A stretch of DNA of 5,397 bases from Marvinbryantia sp964455335. Its GTDB lineage: Bacteria > Bacillota > Clostridia > Lachnospirales > Lachnospiraceae. Both the position numbers and the translations under genes were made by a program. Numbering within the stretch: position 1 is the stretch's first letter; each line of letters starts with the position of its first letter. Location of the stretch: the NCBI GenBank assembly GCA_964455335.1, contig CAYVVW010000145.1:1-5397 (forward strand), in the 5' to 3' direction. Shown piece by piece: positions 1-5,397 of this stretch. A model generated the notes under the pieces. It had not been told where the DNA came from. It searched no databases and saw only the letters and a program-made list of their open reading frames with translations.

Positions 1-152
1 GAGGCGATCGCCTACGCAATCCGCCATGGGCAGCCCGGGGACGTGATCGTCCTCTCGGCAAGGGGCATGAGGATTACCAGGAAATCCGCGGGGTCAAATA
101 TCCCATGGACGAGCGCGTGCTGATAAAGGAAATTTTGGAAGAGGGCGCGTGA
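1..152 (+). CDS. murE: MurE C-terminal end (UDP-MurNAc-tripeptide synthetase), partial, with apparent frameshift
   Basis: This is the 3' end of a Mur ligase that adds the third amino acid (usually meso-diaminopimelate or lysine) to UDP-MurNAc-Ala-Glu in the cytoplasm during peptidoglycan precursor synthesis. Frame 1 from position 1 reads EAIAYAIRHGQPGDVIVLS, matching the MurE pattern 'AI..A...A.PGDVV.(L/V)'. From position 60 the match continues in frame 3 as KGHEDYQEIRGVKYPMDERV and then to LIKEILEEGA, stop TGA at 150-152. KGHE-YQ followed by a short C-terminal helix is typical of MurE. The two halves are out of register by one missing base near 55-60. Read without correction, frame 1 would end at TGA 121-123 after losing the motif. 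The gene starts outside the window. Substrate choice (Dap or Lys) cannot be read, because the DNPR/DDNPR-type motif lies upstream. Family assignment is firm despite the short length; whether the gene is really broken is not known. Confidence 0.85.
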   Translation, partial: GDRLRNPPWAARGRDRPLGKGHEDYQEIRGVKYPMDERVLIKEILEEGA

Positions 153-203
153 CCATGCGGCGCGGGTTCCAATACGTTTGTCGTTTACGATAGAAAGGCA
201 CAG

Positions 204-2414
204 ATGGCACAGAGGCGGTTTGCGGACATCATTGTGAATATTTCGCACGAAAAGCTGGACCACACGTTTCAGTACCTGGTGCCGGAACGCCTGGCGCCTT
301 TCGTGAAGCCCGGTGCCGTGGTGCAAATCCCGTTTGGGAGGGCAAACCGGCCGACCAAGGGATATGTGGTCGCCCTCTGCGAAACACCAAAGTGTGAGCC
401 TGGCAAAATCAAGGAGATCGCGGAAGTCCTCGCAGGGGAGGAGACGGGGGAGGACCGCCTGGTTGCGCTGGCCGCCTGGATGCGGGAACGGTATGGGTCT
501 ACGATGGCTCAGGCGTTCAAGACGGTTTTTTTGGCGCGGCAAAAGGTTGTGAAAAAAGAAAAGCAGACGGTCTGCCTGCTGCTTTCGCCGCAGGAGGCGC
601 AGGAACGCCTCGCGTTCTACCGCAAGAAAAAACAGATGGCGCGCTACCGCCTTTTGGCCGCCTTGCTGGAGCAGCCGGAGATTCCGTCCGAGATTGTGAC
701 GGGGAAACTCAGCGTGCCGATGGCAACCGTCCGCGCGCTCGCGGGGCAGGGCCTGCTCGCCTTGCGCGCGGAAAGCCCCCAAAGGGCAGCACTCAGCGCG
801 CCAAAGACAGAGCTAAACGCGGAGCAAACACAGGCGGTCGCCGCCATCCGCGAGGGGATGCGCGCGCCTGGCAGCCACACGTTTTTGCTCTATGGCGTGA
901 CCGGAAGCGGAAAGACGGAAGTCTACATGGAAGTCATCGCGAAAGTCCTGCAAGAGGGGCGGCAGGCGATTGTGCTGATCCCGGAGATCTCGCTCACGTA
1001 CCAGACGTGGATGCGGTTTTACCGAAGGTTTCAGGATCGGGTGGCCACCATCCACTCAAAGCTGTCCGCGGGAGAGCGCTACCAGCTGTTCCAGCGCGCA
1101 AAAGCGGGCGAAATCGATGTCATGATAGGCCCAAGGTCCGCCCTGTTTACGCCGTTTGCCAATCTGGGGCTGATCGTGGTGGATGAGGAGCACGAGCCGA
1201 GTTACCAAAGCGAGACGGCGCCCCGCTACCATGCGCGGGAGACGGCGATTGCCCGCGCCCGCATCGAGGGGGCGGACGTGGTCCTGGGGTCTGCGACGCC
1301 CTCCCTGGAGGCCTACAGCCGCGCGCTGGCGGGGGAGTACGGCCTGCTCACCCTAAAAAACAGGGCCAGTGCGGGCAGCCTTGCGCAGACGACGGTGGTG
1401 GACATGCGCGCGGAGCTGCGAAAGGGCAACCGCTCCATTCTTGGGGAAACCCTGCGGGAGGCCATCAGGGAGTGCTTGGGGCAGGGGCGGCAGGCGATGC
1501 TCTTTCTCAACCGGCGCGGGTATTCCGGGTTTTTGTCGTGCCGTTCCTGCGGGCATGTGCTGATGTGCCCGCATTGCGACGTGTCTTTGTCTTTGCACGC
1601 AAAGACGCACCTTGTGTGCCACTATTGCGGGCACCAGGAAAGAAAGCCCGCCAGGTGCCCGCATTGCGGGTCCGAGTTTTTGGGCGGCTTTGGCGTCGGC
1701 ACCCAGCAGGCGCAGGAGATGGTGCAAAAAGATTTCCCGCACGCGCGCTTATTGCGCATGGATTTTGACACGACGCGCAGCAAGGACGGCCACGAAAAAA
1801 TCCTGTCCGCGTTCGCGAACCAGGAGGCGGACATCCTCATCGGCACGCAGATGATCGCAAAAGGGCACGATTTTCCGAATGTCACACTGGTCGGCATTTT
1901 GGCGGCGGATCTGACGCTGTTCGTGGACGATTACCGGGCGGCGGAGCGCACGTTCCAGCTGATCACGCAGGCGGCGGGGCGATCGGGGCGCGGAAAAGAC
2001 GCGGGAAAGGTCGTTTTGCAGACCTACGACCCGGAACACTATTGCATCCGCACGGCGGCGGCGCAGGACTATGTGTCCTTTTACGAGGAGGAGATGAGTT
2101 ACCGCATGGTGGCCGGCTACCCGCCCGCGCGCAAGATGCTCTCCATCCAAGGCGCGTGCAGGGATCACGCGCACCTGCAGACCGCTATGGAGTATTTGAA
2201 GAAGCGCGTCCTTGCCATCTACCGGAAAAGCGCGGGAAACGTGCTGGGGCCCGCGGACGGGCCGATTGCGAAGATCCAGGATAGTTACCGCATGGTTCTG
2301 CGCGTGAAGGCGGACGCAGAGGAGGAATTGGTCGCGTTAAAGGATCGCCTGGAGCAATACATCGAGGCGAATGCGGGATACCAGAACGTGTCGGTCGTGT
2401 TTCGGCTGGAGTGA
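204..2414 (+). CDS. priA: Primosomal protein N' (PriA), replication-restart 3'-5' helicase
   Basis: PriA recognises stalled or D-loop forks and reloads the replicative helicase through the primosome. The 736-residue product is close to the family norm (about 730-800). The N-terminal 3' DNA-binding domain covers roughly residues 5-100 (KLDHTFQYLVP, PFG, GYVV), followed by a winged-helix-like segment to about 195. Helicase lobe 1 shows Walker A GVTGSGKT at 231-238, the Walker B DEEH box at 327-330 and motif III GSATPS at 362-367. Four CxxC pairs (C446/449, C455/458, C472/475, C485/488) form the two zinc sites that interrupt lobe 2. Lobe 2 continues with GTQMIAKGHDFP (547-558) and the arginine-finger motif QAAGRSGRG (589-597). 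The C-terminal domain runs from about 625 to the end. All key residues are present, so it should be active. ATG 204 is preceded by GAAAGG at 193-198 with a 5-nt gap, and the family-typical N-terminus begins at once. It lies 51 nt after the murE stop and 41 nt before def. Confidence 0.98.
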   Translation: MAQRRFADIIVNISHEKLDHTFQYLVPERLAPFVKPGAVVQIPFGRANRPTKGYVVALCETPKCEPGKIKEIAEVLAGEETGEDRLVALAAWMRERYGSTMAQAFKTVFLARQKVVKKEKQTVCLLLSPQEAQERLAFYRKKKQMARYRLLAALLEQPEIPSEIVTGKLSVPMATVRALAGQGLLALRAESPQRAALSAPKTELNAEQTQAVAAIREGMRAPGSHTFLLYGVTGSGKTEVYMEVIAKVLQEGRQAIVLIPEISLTYQTWMRFYRRFQDRVATIHSKLSAGERYQLFQRAKAGEIDVMIGPRSALFTPFANLGLIVVDEEHEPSYQSETAPRYHARETAIARARIEGADVVLGSATPSLEAYSRALAGEYGLLTLKNRASAGSLAQTTVVDMRAELRKGNRSILGETLREAIRECLGQGRQAMLFLNRRGYSGFLSCRSCGHVLMCPHCDVSLSLHAKTHLVCHYCGHQERKPARCPHCGSEFLGGFGVGTQQAQEMVQKDFPHARLLRMDFDTTRSKDGHEKILSAFANQEADILIGTQMIAKGHDFPNVTLVGILAADLTLFVDDYRAAERTFQLITQAAGRSGRGKDAGKVVLQTYDPEHYCIRTAAAQDYVSFYEEEMSYRMVAGYPPARKMLSIQGACRDHAHLQTAMEYLKKRVLAIYRKSAGNVLGPADGPIAKIQDSYRMVLRVKADAEEELVALKDRLEQYIEANAGYQNVSVVFRLE

Positions 2415-2455
2415 CGGCATCTGATGATGGCACAACATTGTGAGGAGGGGTACAG

Positions 2456-2947
2456 ATGGCCATTCGCAAGATTCGGCTTTTGGGTGACAAGGTACTGGAA
2501 AAAAAGTGCAGGCAAGTGACGGAAGTGACCCCGCGTATCCGGGAATTGATTGACGATATGTTTGAGACGATGTATGACGAGGGGGGCGTGGGCCTTGCGG
2601 CGCCGCAGGTGGGCGTGCTCAAACGCGTGGTGGTGATCGACATCGGCGAGGACCCGCACGTGCTGATCAACCCGACCATCGAAACAAGCGAGGGCGAGCA
2701 GCGCGGGTACGAGGGGTGCTTGAGCCTGCCCGGCAAAAGCGGCATCGTCACGCGGCCGGGATATGTGAAAGTGCGCGCCTTTGACGCGGACATGCAGGAG
2801 TACGAGCTGGAGTGCGAGGAACTCCTCGCGCGCGCCGTCTGCCACGAGTGCGACCACCTGGATGGTGTCATGTACACGACGCTGGTGGAAGGGGAACTCT
2901 GCGACAACCAGGATCTTCAGGAGGAAGAAGAGGGAGCGAAGGCATGA
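2456..2947 (+). CDS. def: Peptide deformylase
   Basis: This metalloenzyme removes the formyl group from the N-terminal formyl-methionine of nascent proteins at the ribosome. The 163-residue protein contains all three deformylase motifs: GVGLAAPQ at 44-51 (GxGLAAxQ), EGCLSLP at 86-92 with metal-ligand C88, and HECDHLDG at 130-137 with ligands H130 and H134 and catalytic E131. It begins MAIRKIRLLGDKVL, as usual for the family ('I...GdpvLr..a'). ATG 2456 has a very strong GAGGAGGGG tract at 2442-2450, 5 nt upstream. The short acidic C-terminal tail (QEEEEGAKA) is encoded by the purine tract that also serves as ribosome-binding site for fmt. The stop codon overlaps the fmt start by 4 nt, which suggests coupling with the enzyme that performs the opposite reaction. 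The length and lack of insertions are like the compact clostridial deformylases; I see no lesion. Confidence 0.98.
   Translation: MAIRKIRLLGDKVLEKKCRQVTEVTPRIRELIDDMFETMYDEGGVGLAAPQVGVLKRVVVIDIGEDPHVLINPTIETSEGEQRGYEGCLSLPGKSGIVTRPGYVKVRAFDADMQEYELECEELLARAVCHECDHLDGVMYTTLVEGELCDNQDLQEEEEGAKA
2919..2936 (+). promoter_or_regulatory. Ribosome-binding tract for fmt inside the def tail
   Basis: A pure purine run contains AGGAGG (2919-2924) and AGGGAG (2931-2936). The latter ends 7 nt before ATG 2944, an ideal distance, and fixes the fmt start there rather than at the in-frame ATG 2812, 132 nt upstream. The ATGA overlap with the def stop (2944-2947) fits termination-reinitiation coupling. The role is inferred from position and composition only. 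Confidence 0.75.
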
Positions 2948-3879
2948 GGGCGGTATTTATGGGAACGCCGGACTTTGCCGTGGATTCTTTTCGCGCCCTT
3001 TTGCGGGAACATACGGTGCTCGCCGCGGTGACCCAGCCGGATAAGCCAAAAGGGCGGGGCGGGAAAGTGGCGATCTCCCCCGTGAAGGAAGTGGCGCTCG
3101 CAGAGGGGATTCCCGTGTGGCAGCCGGCAAAGGTGCGCGACGCGGCGGTGGTCTCCCGCCTGGCAGAGCTTGCGCCGGACGTCATCGTCGTGGCCGCGTT
3201 TGGGCAGATCATCCCCCAGGAGATCCTGGATATTCCAAAATATGGGTGCGTCAACGTGCACGCGTCCCTGCTCCCCAAATACCGGGGCGCCGCGCCGATC
3301 CAGTGGGCGGTCATCGAGGGCGAGGAGGTTTCCGGCGTCACAACGATGCAAATGGATGCCGGGCTGGACACGGGCGACATGCTCTTGCGCAGGGAGGTGC
3401 GCCTGTCGCCGGATGAGACGGGGGGAAGCCTGTTTTTGCGGCTCAAGGAAGTGGGGGCGGATCTGCTGCTTGAGACGCTGCGCGGGCTTCGCGCGGGCAC
3501 GGTTGCCCGCGTCCCGCAGCCAAAGGAAAGCCCCACGCGGTATGCCTGTATGCTGACAAAGCAGATGGGGCTTCTGGATTGGGAAAAGGACGCGGCGGCG
3601 CTCGAGCGCCTTGTGCGGGGGCTTTCCCCCTGGCCTGGCGCCTATGCGCGCCTTGGGGAAAAGACCTTAAAAATCTGGCGCGCATCTGTCCGTCCCGGGA
3701 ACGCGGCGCGGCCGGGGACTGTCGTGTCGTCACAGGCGGAATTGGCGGTGCAGGCGGGCGATGGCATCTTGGTTTTGGAAGAGGTCCAGCTGGAGGGAAA
3801 GAAACGGATGGGCGCGGAGGCATTCCTGCGCGGGTGCCGGATTCCGGCCGGAACCATGCTCTGCAGGGAAAAGCCGTAA
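2944..3879 (+). CDS. fmt: Methionyl-tRNA formyltransferase
   Basis: Fmt transfers a formyl group from 10-formyl-tetrahydrofolate to Met-tRNA(fMet), the initiator of bacterial translation. The 311-residue length is typical. The N-terminal formyltransferase domain (about 1-200) opens with MRAVFMGTPDFA, carries the QPDKPKGRG loop at 31-39, and has the catalytic triad N104, H106 and D142 within NVHASLLPKYRGAAPIQ (104-120) and MDAGLDTGDM (137-146). A hinge near 200 leads to the C-terminal OB-fold-like tRNA-binding domain, which includes LDWEKDA and GLSPWPGAY (226-234). A longer reading from ATG 2812 would add 44 residues of frame-shifted def sequence with no family resemblance, so ATG 2944 is chosen. 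It overlaps def by 4 nt and is followed after 27 nt by the peptidase gene. All catalytic residues are present and no disruption is seen. Confidence 0.98.
   Translation: MRAVFMGTPDFAVDSFRALLREHTVLAAVTQPDKPKGRGGKVAISPVKEVALAEGIPVWQPAKVRDAAVVSRLAELAPDVIVVAAFGQIIPQEILDIPKYGCVNVHASLLPKYRGAAPIQWAVIEGEEVSGVTTMQMDAGLDTGDMLLRREVRLSPDETGGSLFLRLKEVGADLLLETLRGLRAGTVARVPQPKESPTRYACMLTKQMGLLDWEKDAAALERLVRGLSPWPGAYARLGEKTLKIWRASVRPGNAARPGTVVSSQAELAVQAGDGILVLEEVQLEGKKRMGAEAFLRGCRIPAGTMLCREKP
3491..3512 (+). repeat. Perfect GC-rich inverted repeat inside fmt
   Basis: Bases 3492-3499 (CGCGGGCA) pair perfectly with 3504-3511 (TGCCCGCG) around a CGGT loop, and 3491/3512 adds a G-U pair in RNA. No T-run follows, so it is not an intrinsic terminator. 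It encodes the unremarkable stretch RAGTVARV, in the region just before the fmt interdomain hinge. It may be a chance product of GC-rich codons. Confidence 0.6.
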
Positions 3880-3890
3880 GACGTAAGAAA

Positions 3891-3896
3891 AGGGGG
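3891..3896 (+). promoter_or_regulatory. Ribosome-binding site of the zinc metallopeptidase gene
   Basis: AGGGGG lies 10 nt before ATG 3907 and 13 nt before the second ATG at 3910. The spacing favours the first ATG, although the two starts would differ by only one methionine. It sits in the 27-nt gap after the fmt stop, where no terminator or promoter is visible. Confidence 0.6.
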
Positions 3897-3906
3897 CAGT
3901 GCGGAA

Positions 3907-4632
3907 ATGATGTTGCTGGCGTATGGAAATTATTATGGGTATGGGGGATATGGGTTTGACCCGACCCTGCTGCTCGGCGTGCTGGGGCTGATTCTCACGG
4001 CCATTGCGAGCGCGCATGTCAATGCCACGTTCGCAAAGTATAATCGCGTCCGCTGCGCGGCGGGCATGACGGGGGCGGAGGCTGCCGCGCGCGTGCTGCA
4101 GGCGGCGGGCATTTTTGACGTGCAAATCAGCCGCGTAAGCGGCAATCTGACGGATCACTATGACCCGCGCGGCAAGGTGCTGCGCCTCTCTGACAGTACC
4201 TACGGGCAGGCATCCGTGGCCGCCGTGTGCGTGGCGGCGCACGAGTGCGGACACGCCATCCAGCACAAGACGCACTATGGGCCGCTCGTGCTGCGCAGCA
4301 CCCTGGTGCCGGCGGCGAACATCGGGTCGCAGTTGTCCTGGCCCATCTTTTTTGCCGGCCTGCTGTTTTCCATCGAGTGGCTGACGACCGCGGGGATTCT
4401 CTTATTTTCCCTGGCTGTCCTCTTTCAGCTGGTGACGTTGCCCGTGGAGTTCAACGCTTCCGCGCGCGCGCGGCGCGTGTTGGAGGATACGGGGATGCTC
4501 GGCAGCCAGGAGATGAAAGGGGCGAAAAAGGTGCTGCGCGCGGCGGCGATGACGTATGTCGCGTCGCTTGCAAGCTCGCTTTTGCAGCTGCTGCGCCTGA
4601 TTTTGCTATCTAGGGAGAGGGACCGTGACTAG
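3907..4632 (+). CDS. Membrane zinc metallopeptidase, YugP family (Zn_peptidase_2-like)
   Basis: The predicted integral membrane metalloprotease is 241 residues, close to Bacillus subtilis YugP. After a Tyr/Gly-rich N-terminus (residues 6-17) comes a membrane segment at about 18-38. A soluble region follows with the family-typical LTDHYDPRGKVLRLS (81-95) and the zinc-binding, catalytic HEXXH motif HECGH at 112-116. Further hydrophobic segments are near 141-159, 160-179 and 212-234, and the C-terminus is basic (SRERDRD). PVEFNASARA at 179-188 is strongly conserved in the family, and E182 is a candidate third zinc ligand; that is inference. The substrate and physiological role of this family are not established to my knowledge. 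Its placement between fmt and rsmB recurs in many Clostridia as I remember them, which suggests co-regulation with translation genes but does not define a function. Its stop lies within the rsmB start region (8-nt overlap). Identification of the family is secure; no gene symbol is assigned. Confidence 0.92.
   Translation: MMLLAYGNYYGYGGYGFDPTLLLGVLGLILTAIASAHVNATFAKYNRVRCAAGMTGAEAAARVLQAAGIFDVQISRVSGNLTDHYDPRGKVLRLSDSTYGQASVAAVCVAAHECGHAIQHKTHYGPLVLRSTLVPAANIGSQLSWPIFFAGLLFSIEWLTTAGILLFSLAVLFQLVTLPVEFNASARARRVLEDTGMLGSQEMKGAKKVLRAAAMTYVASLASSLLQLLRLILLSRERDRD
4612..4620 (+). promoter_or_regulatory. Ribosome-binding site supporting the GTG start of rsmB
   Basis: AGGGAGAGG, within the last codons of the peptidase gene, ends 4 nt before GTG 4625 (its GGGAG core ends at 4617, 7 nt away). 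It supports GTG 4625 over the next in-frame ATG (codon 16), which would cut into the conserved first helix of the protein. Confidence 0.7.
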
Positions 4633-5397
4633 ACAGGGGAACGTAAGGGAAATCGTCGTGGCCGCCCTGATGGAGATCCTAGAGGAGGGGCGCTACTGCC
4701 ACATCGTGCTGCGCGAGACGCTTGGGAAGTACCAATCCCTGGAAAAGCGCGACCGCGCGTTTTTGTCGAGAACCGTGGAGGGCACGGTCGAAAATCTCAT
4801 TTTGCTGGACTACATTTTGGAACAGTTTTCCACGGTGCGCGTGCAGGAGATGAAACCGTTCATCCGCAACTTGCTGCGGATGTCCGCCTACCAGCTGCGC
4901 TTCATGGACTGCGAGGCTTACGCGGTCTGCAACGAGGCGGTGCAGCTGGCGCAAAAAAAAGGCTTTTACAACTTAAAGCCGTTCGTGAACGCCATCTTGC
5001 GCGCCGTGGCGCGCGACATGGGGCAGATTGTGTTTCCAGACCCCGAAAAGACGCCGCTTCGGTACTTGTCCGTGCGCTATTCCATGCCGGACTGGATTTT
5101 GCGCCAGTGGGTTTCCCAGTATGACTTTGCGACGGTGGAGCGCATTTGTCATGGGTTGTCCAAGGAAAGCCGCACGTGCGTCCGCCTGAACCTGGAGCGC
5201 ACGACAAAGGAGGCCGTCAAGGATCAGCTCGCCCGGCAGGGGATTGCGGCGCGCGACGTGCCCTACCTGGATTATGCCCTGGAGATTTCGGGGTACAGCC
5301 ACATTGCGGGCATCCAGGCATTTCGGGACGGCCTGTTCCAGGTGCAGGATGTCAGCTCCATGCTGGTCGCGGAGGTGGCCGCCCCGAAGTGGGGGGA
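4625..5397 (+). CDS. rsmB: 16S rRNA (cytosine-967-C5)-methyltransferase RsmB, N-terminal part
   Basis: RsmB (Sun/Fmu) methylates C967 of 16S rRNA using S-adenosylmethionine. The window contains 257 codons and cuts the gene before its catalytic core. Residues about 1-135 form the NusB-like RNA-binding domain: NVREIVVAALMEILEEGRY near the start, KRDRAFLSRTVEGTVEN (41-57), NEAVQLAQ (103-110) and FVNAILR (120-126). Then come the linker motif YSMPDWIL (152-159), VRLNL (186-190) and FQVQDVSSMLVAE (238-250), the segment that directly precedes SAM-binding motif I (DxCAAPGGKT) in this family. That motif and the two catalytic cysteines must lie to the right of the window, so activity cannot be judged. 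The GTG start at 4625 is chosen because it has a good ribosome-binding site, gives the family-typical N-terminus, and overlaps the peptidase stop by 8 nt (GTGACTAG). An A8 run at 4953-4960 is read through in frame. Confidence 0.96.
   Translation, partial: MTRQGNVREIVVAALMEILEEGRYCHIVLRETLGKYQSLEKRDRAFLSRTVEGTVENLILLDYILEQFSTVRVQEMKPFIRNLLRMSAYQLRFMDCEAYAVCNEAVQLAQKKGFYNLKPFVNAILRAVARDMGQIVFPDPEKTPLRYLSVRYSMPDWILRQWVSQYDFATVERICHGLSKESRTCVRLNLERTTKEAVKDQLARQGIAARDVPYLDYALEISGYSHIAGIQAFRDGLFQVQDVSSMLVAEVAAPKWG

Noticed and set aside
167..191. Possible promoter before priA (TACGAT as a -10 at 186-191)
   Set aside because: The best upstream hexamer (TTCCAA, 167-172) is poor and only 13 nt away, so no convincing sigma-A promoter can be claimed.
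155..193. Twelve-codon ATG reading frame between murE and priA
   Set aside because: It has no ribosome-binding site, no recognisable leader-peptide feature (no repeated regulatory codons) and no attenuator hairpin after it.
12..782. Long minus-strand open frame (256 codons) antisense to murE and priA
   Set aside because: It is a GC-driven shadow of priA codons. It has a low-complexity Arg/His/Leu-rich product, matches no family I recognise, and is opposite a gene whose motifs are all intact.
2431..2442. Short inverted repeat CACAA-CA-TTGTG upstream of the def ribosome-binding site
   Set aside because: Arms of only 5 bp are expected often by chance, and no known operator is matched.
2185..2907. 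Minus-strand open frame (240 codons) across the priA end and def
   Set aside because: Its Ser/Pro/Arg-rich composition without motifs, and its position opposite the conserved Def active-site motifs, mark it as a shadow.
2812..2943. N-terminal extension of fmt from ATG 2812
   Set aside because: The extra 44 residues are out-of-frame def sequence. The canonical Fmt start MRAVFMGTPDFA and a good ribosome-binding site place the start at 2944.

Overview
The window is a compact, single-strand (+) housekeeping cluster from a bacterium. The gene order (end of murE, priA, def, fmt, a YugP-type membrane zinc metallopeptidase, rsmB), the very short or overlapping junctions and the strong purine-rich Shine-Dalgarno tracts point to a Gram-positive Clostridia-like Firmicute. 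The DNA is GC-rich by eye with strong G/C at third codon positions, so a high-GC clostridial lineage (for example Oscillospiraceae- or Christensenellales-like) is a reasonable guess, but only a guess.

Layout: positions 1-152 hold the last ~50 codons of murE (UDP-MurNAc-tripeptide synthetase), broken by an apparent one-base deletion exactly at the conserved GKGHE motif. Positions 153-203 are a short spacer. priA (204-2414) encodes the primosomal replication-restart helicase. After 41 nt comes def (2456-2947, peptide deformylase), which overlaps fmt (2944-3879, methionyl-tRNA formyltransferase) by 4 nt. After 27 nt comes a membrane HEXXH zinc metallopeptidase (3907-4632). Its stop codon lies inside the first codons of rsmB (16S rRNA m5C967 methyltransferase), which starts with GTG at 4625 and runs off the right edge before its methyltransferase motifs.

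Taken together the cluster joins cell-wall precursor synthesis, replication restart, formyl-methionine metabolism (Fmt adds the formyl group to initiator Met-tRNA, Def removes it from the nascent protein), a membrane protease of unknown substrate, and ribosomal RNA modification. No internal promoter or terminator is convincing, so the genes from priA onward are probably co-transcribed, with translational coupling at def/fmt and peptidase/rsmB.

I see no mobile element, CRISPR array, tRNA/rRNA, phage gene or novel system here. The one real anomaly is the murE frameshift, most simply a sequencing or assembly error. No gene-free stretch exceeds about 50 bases.
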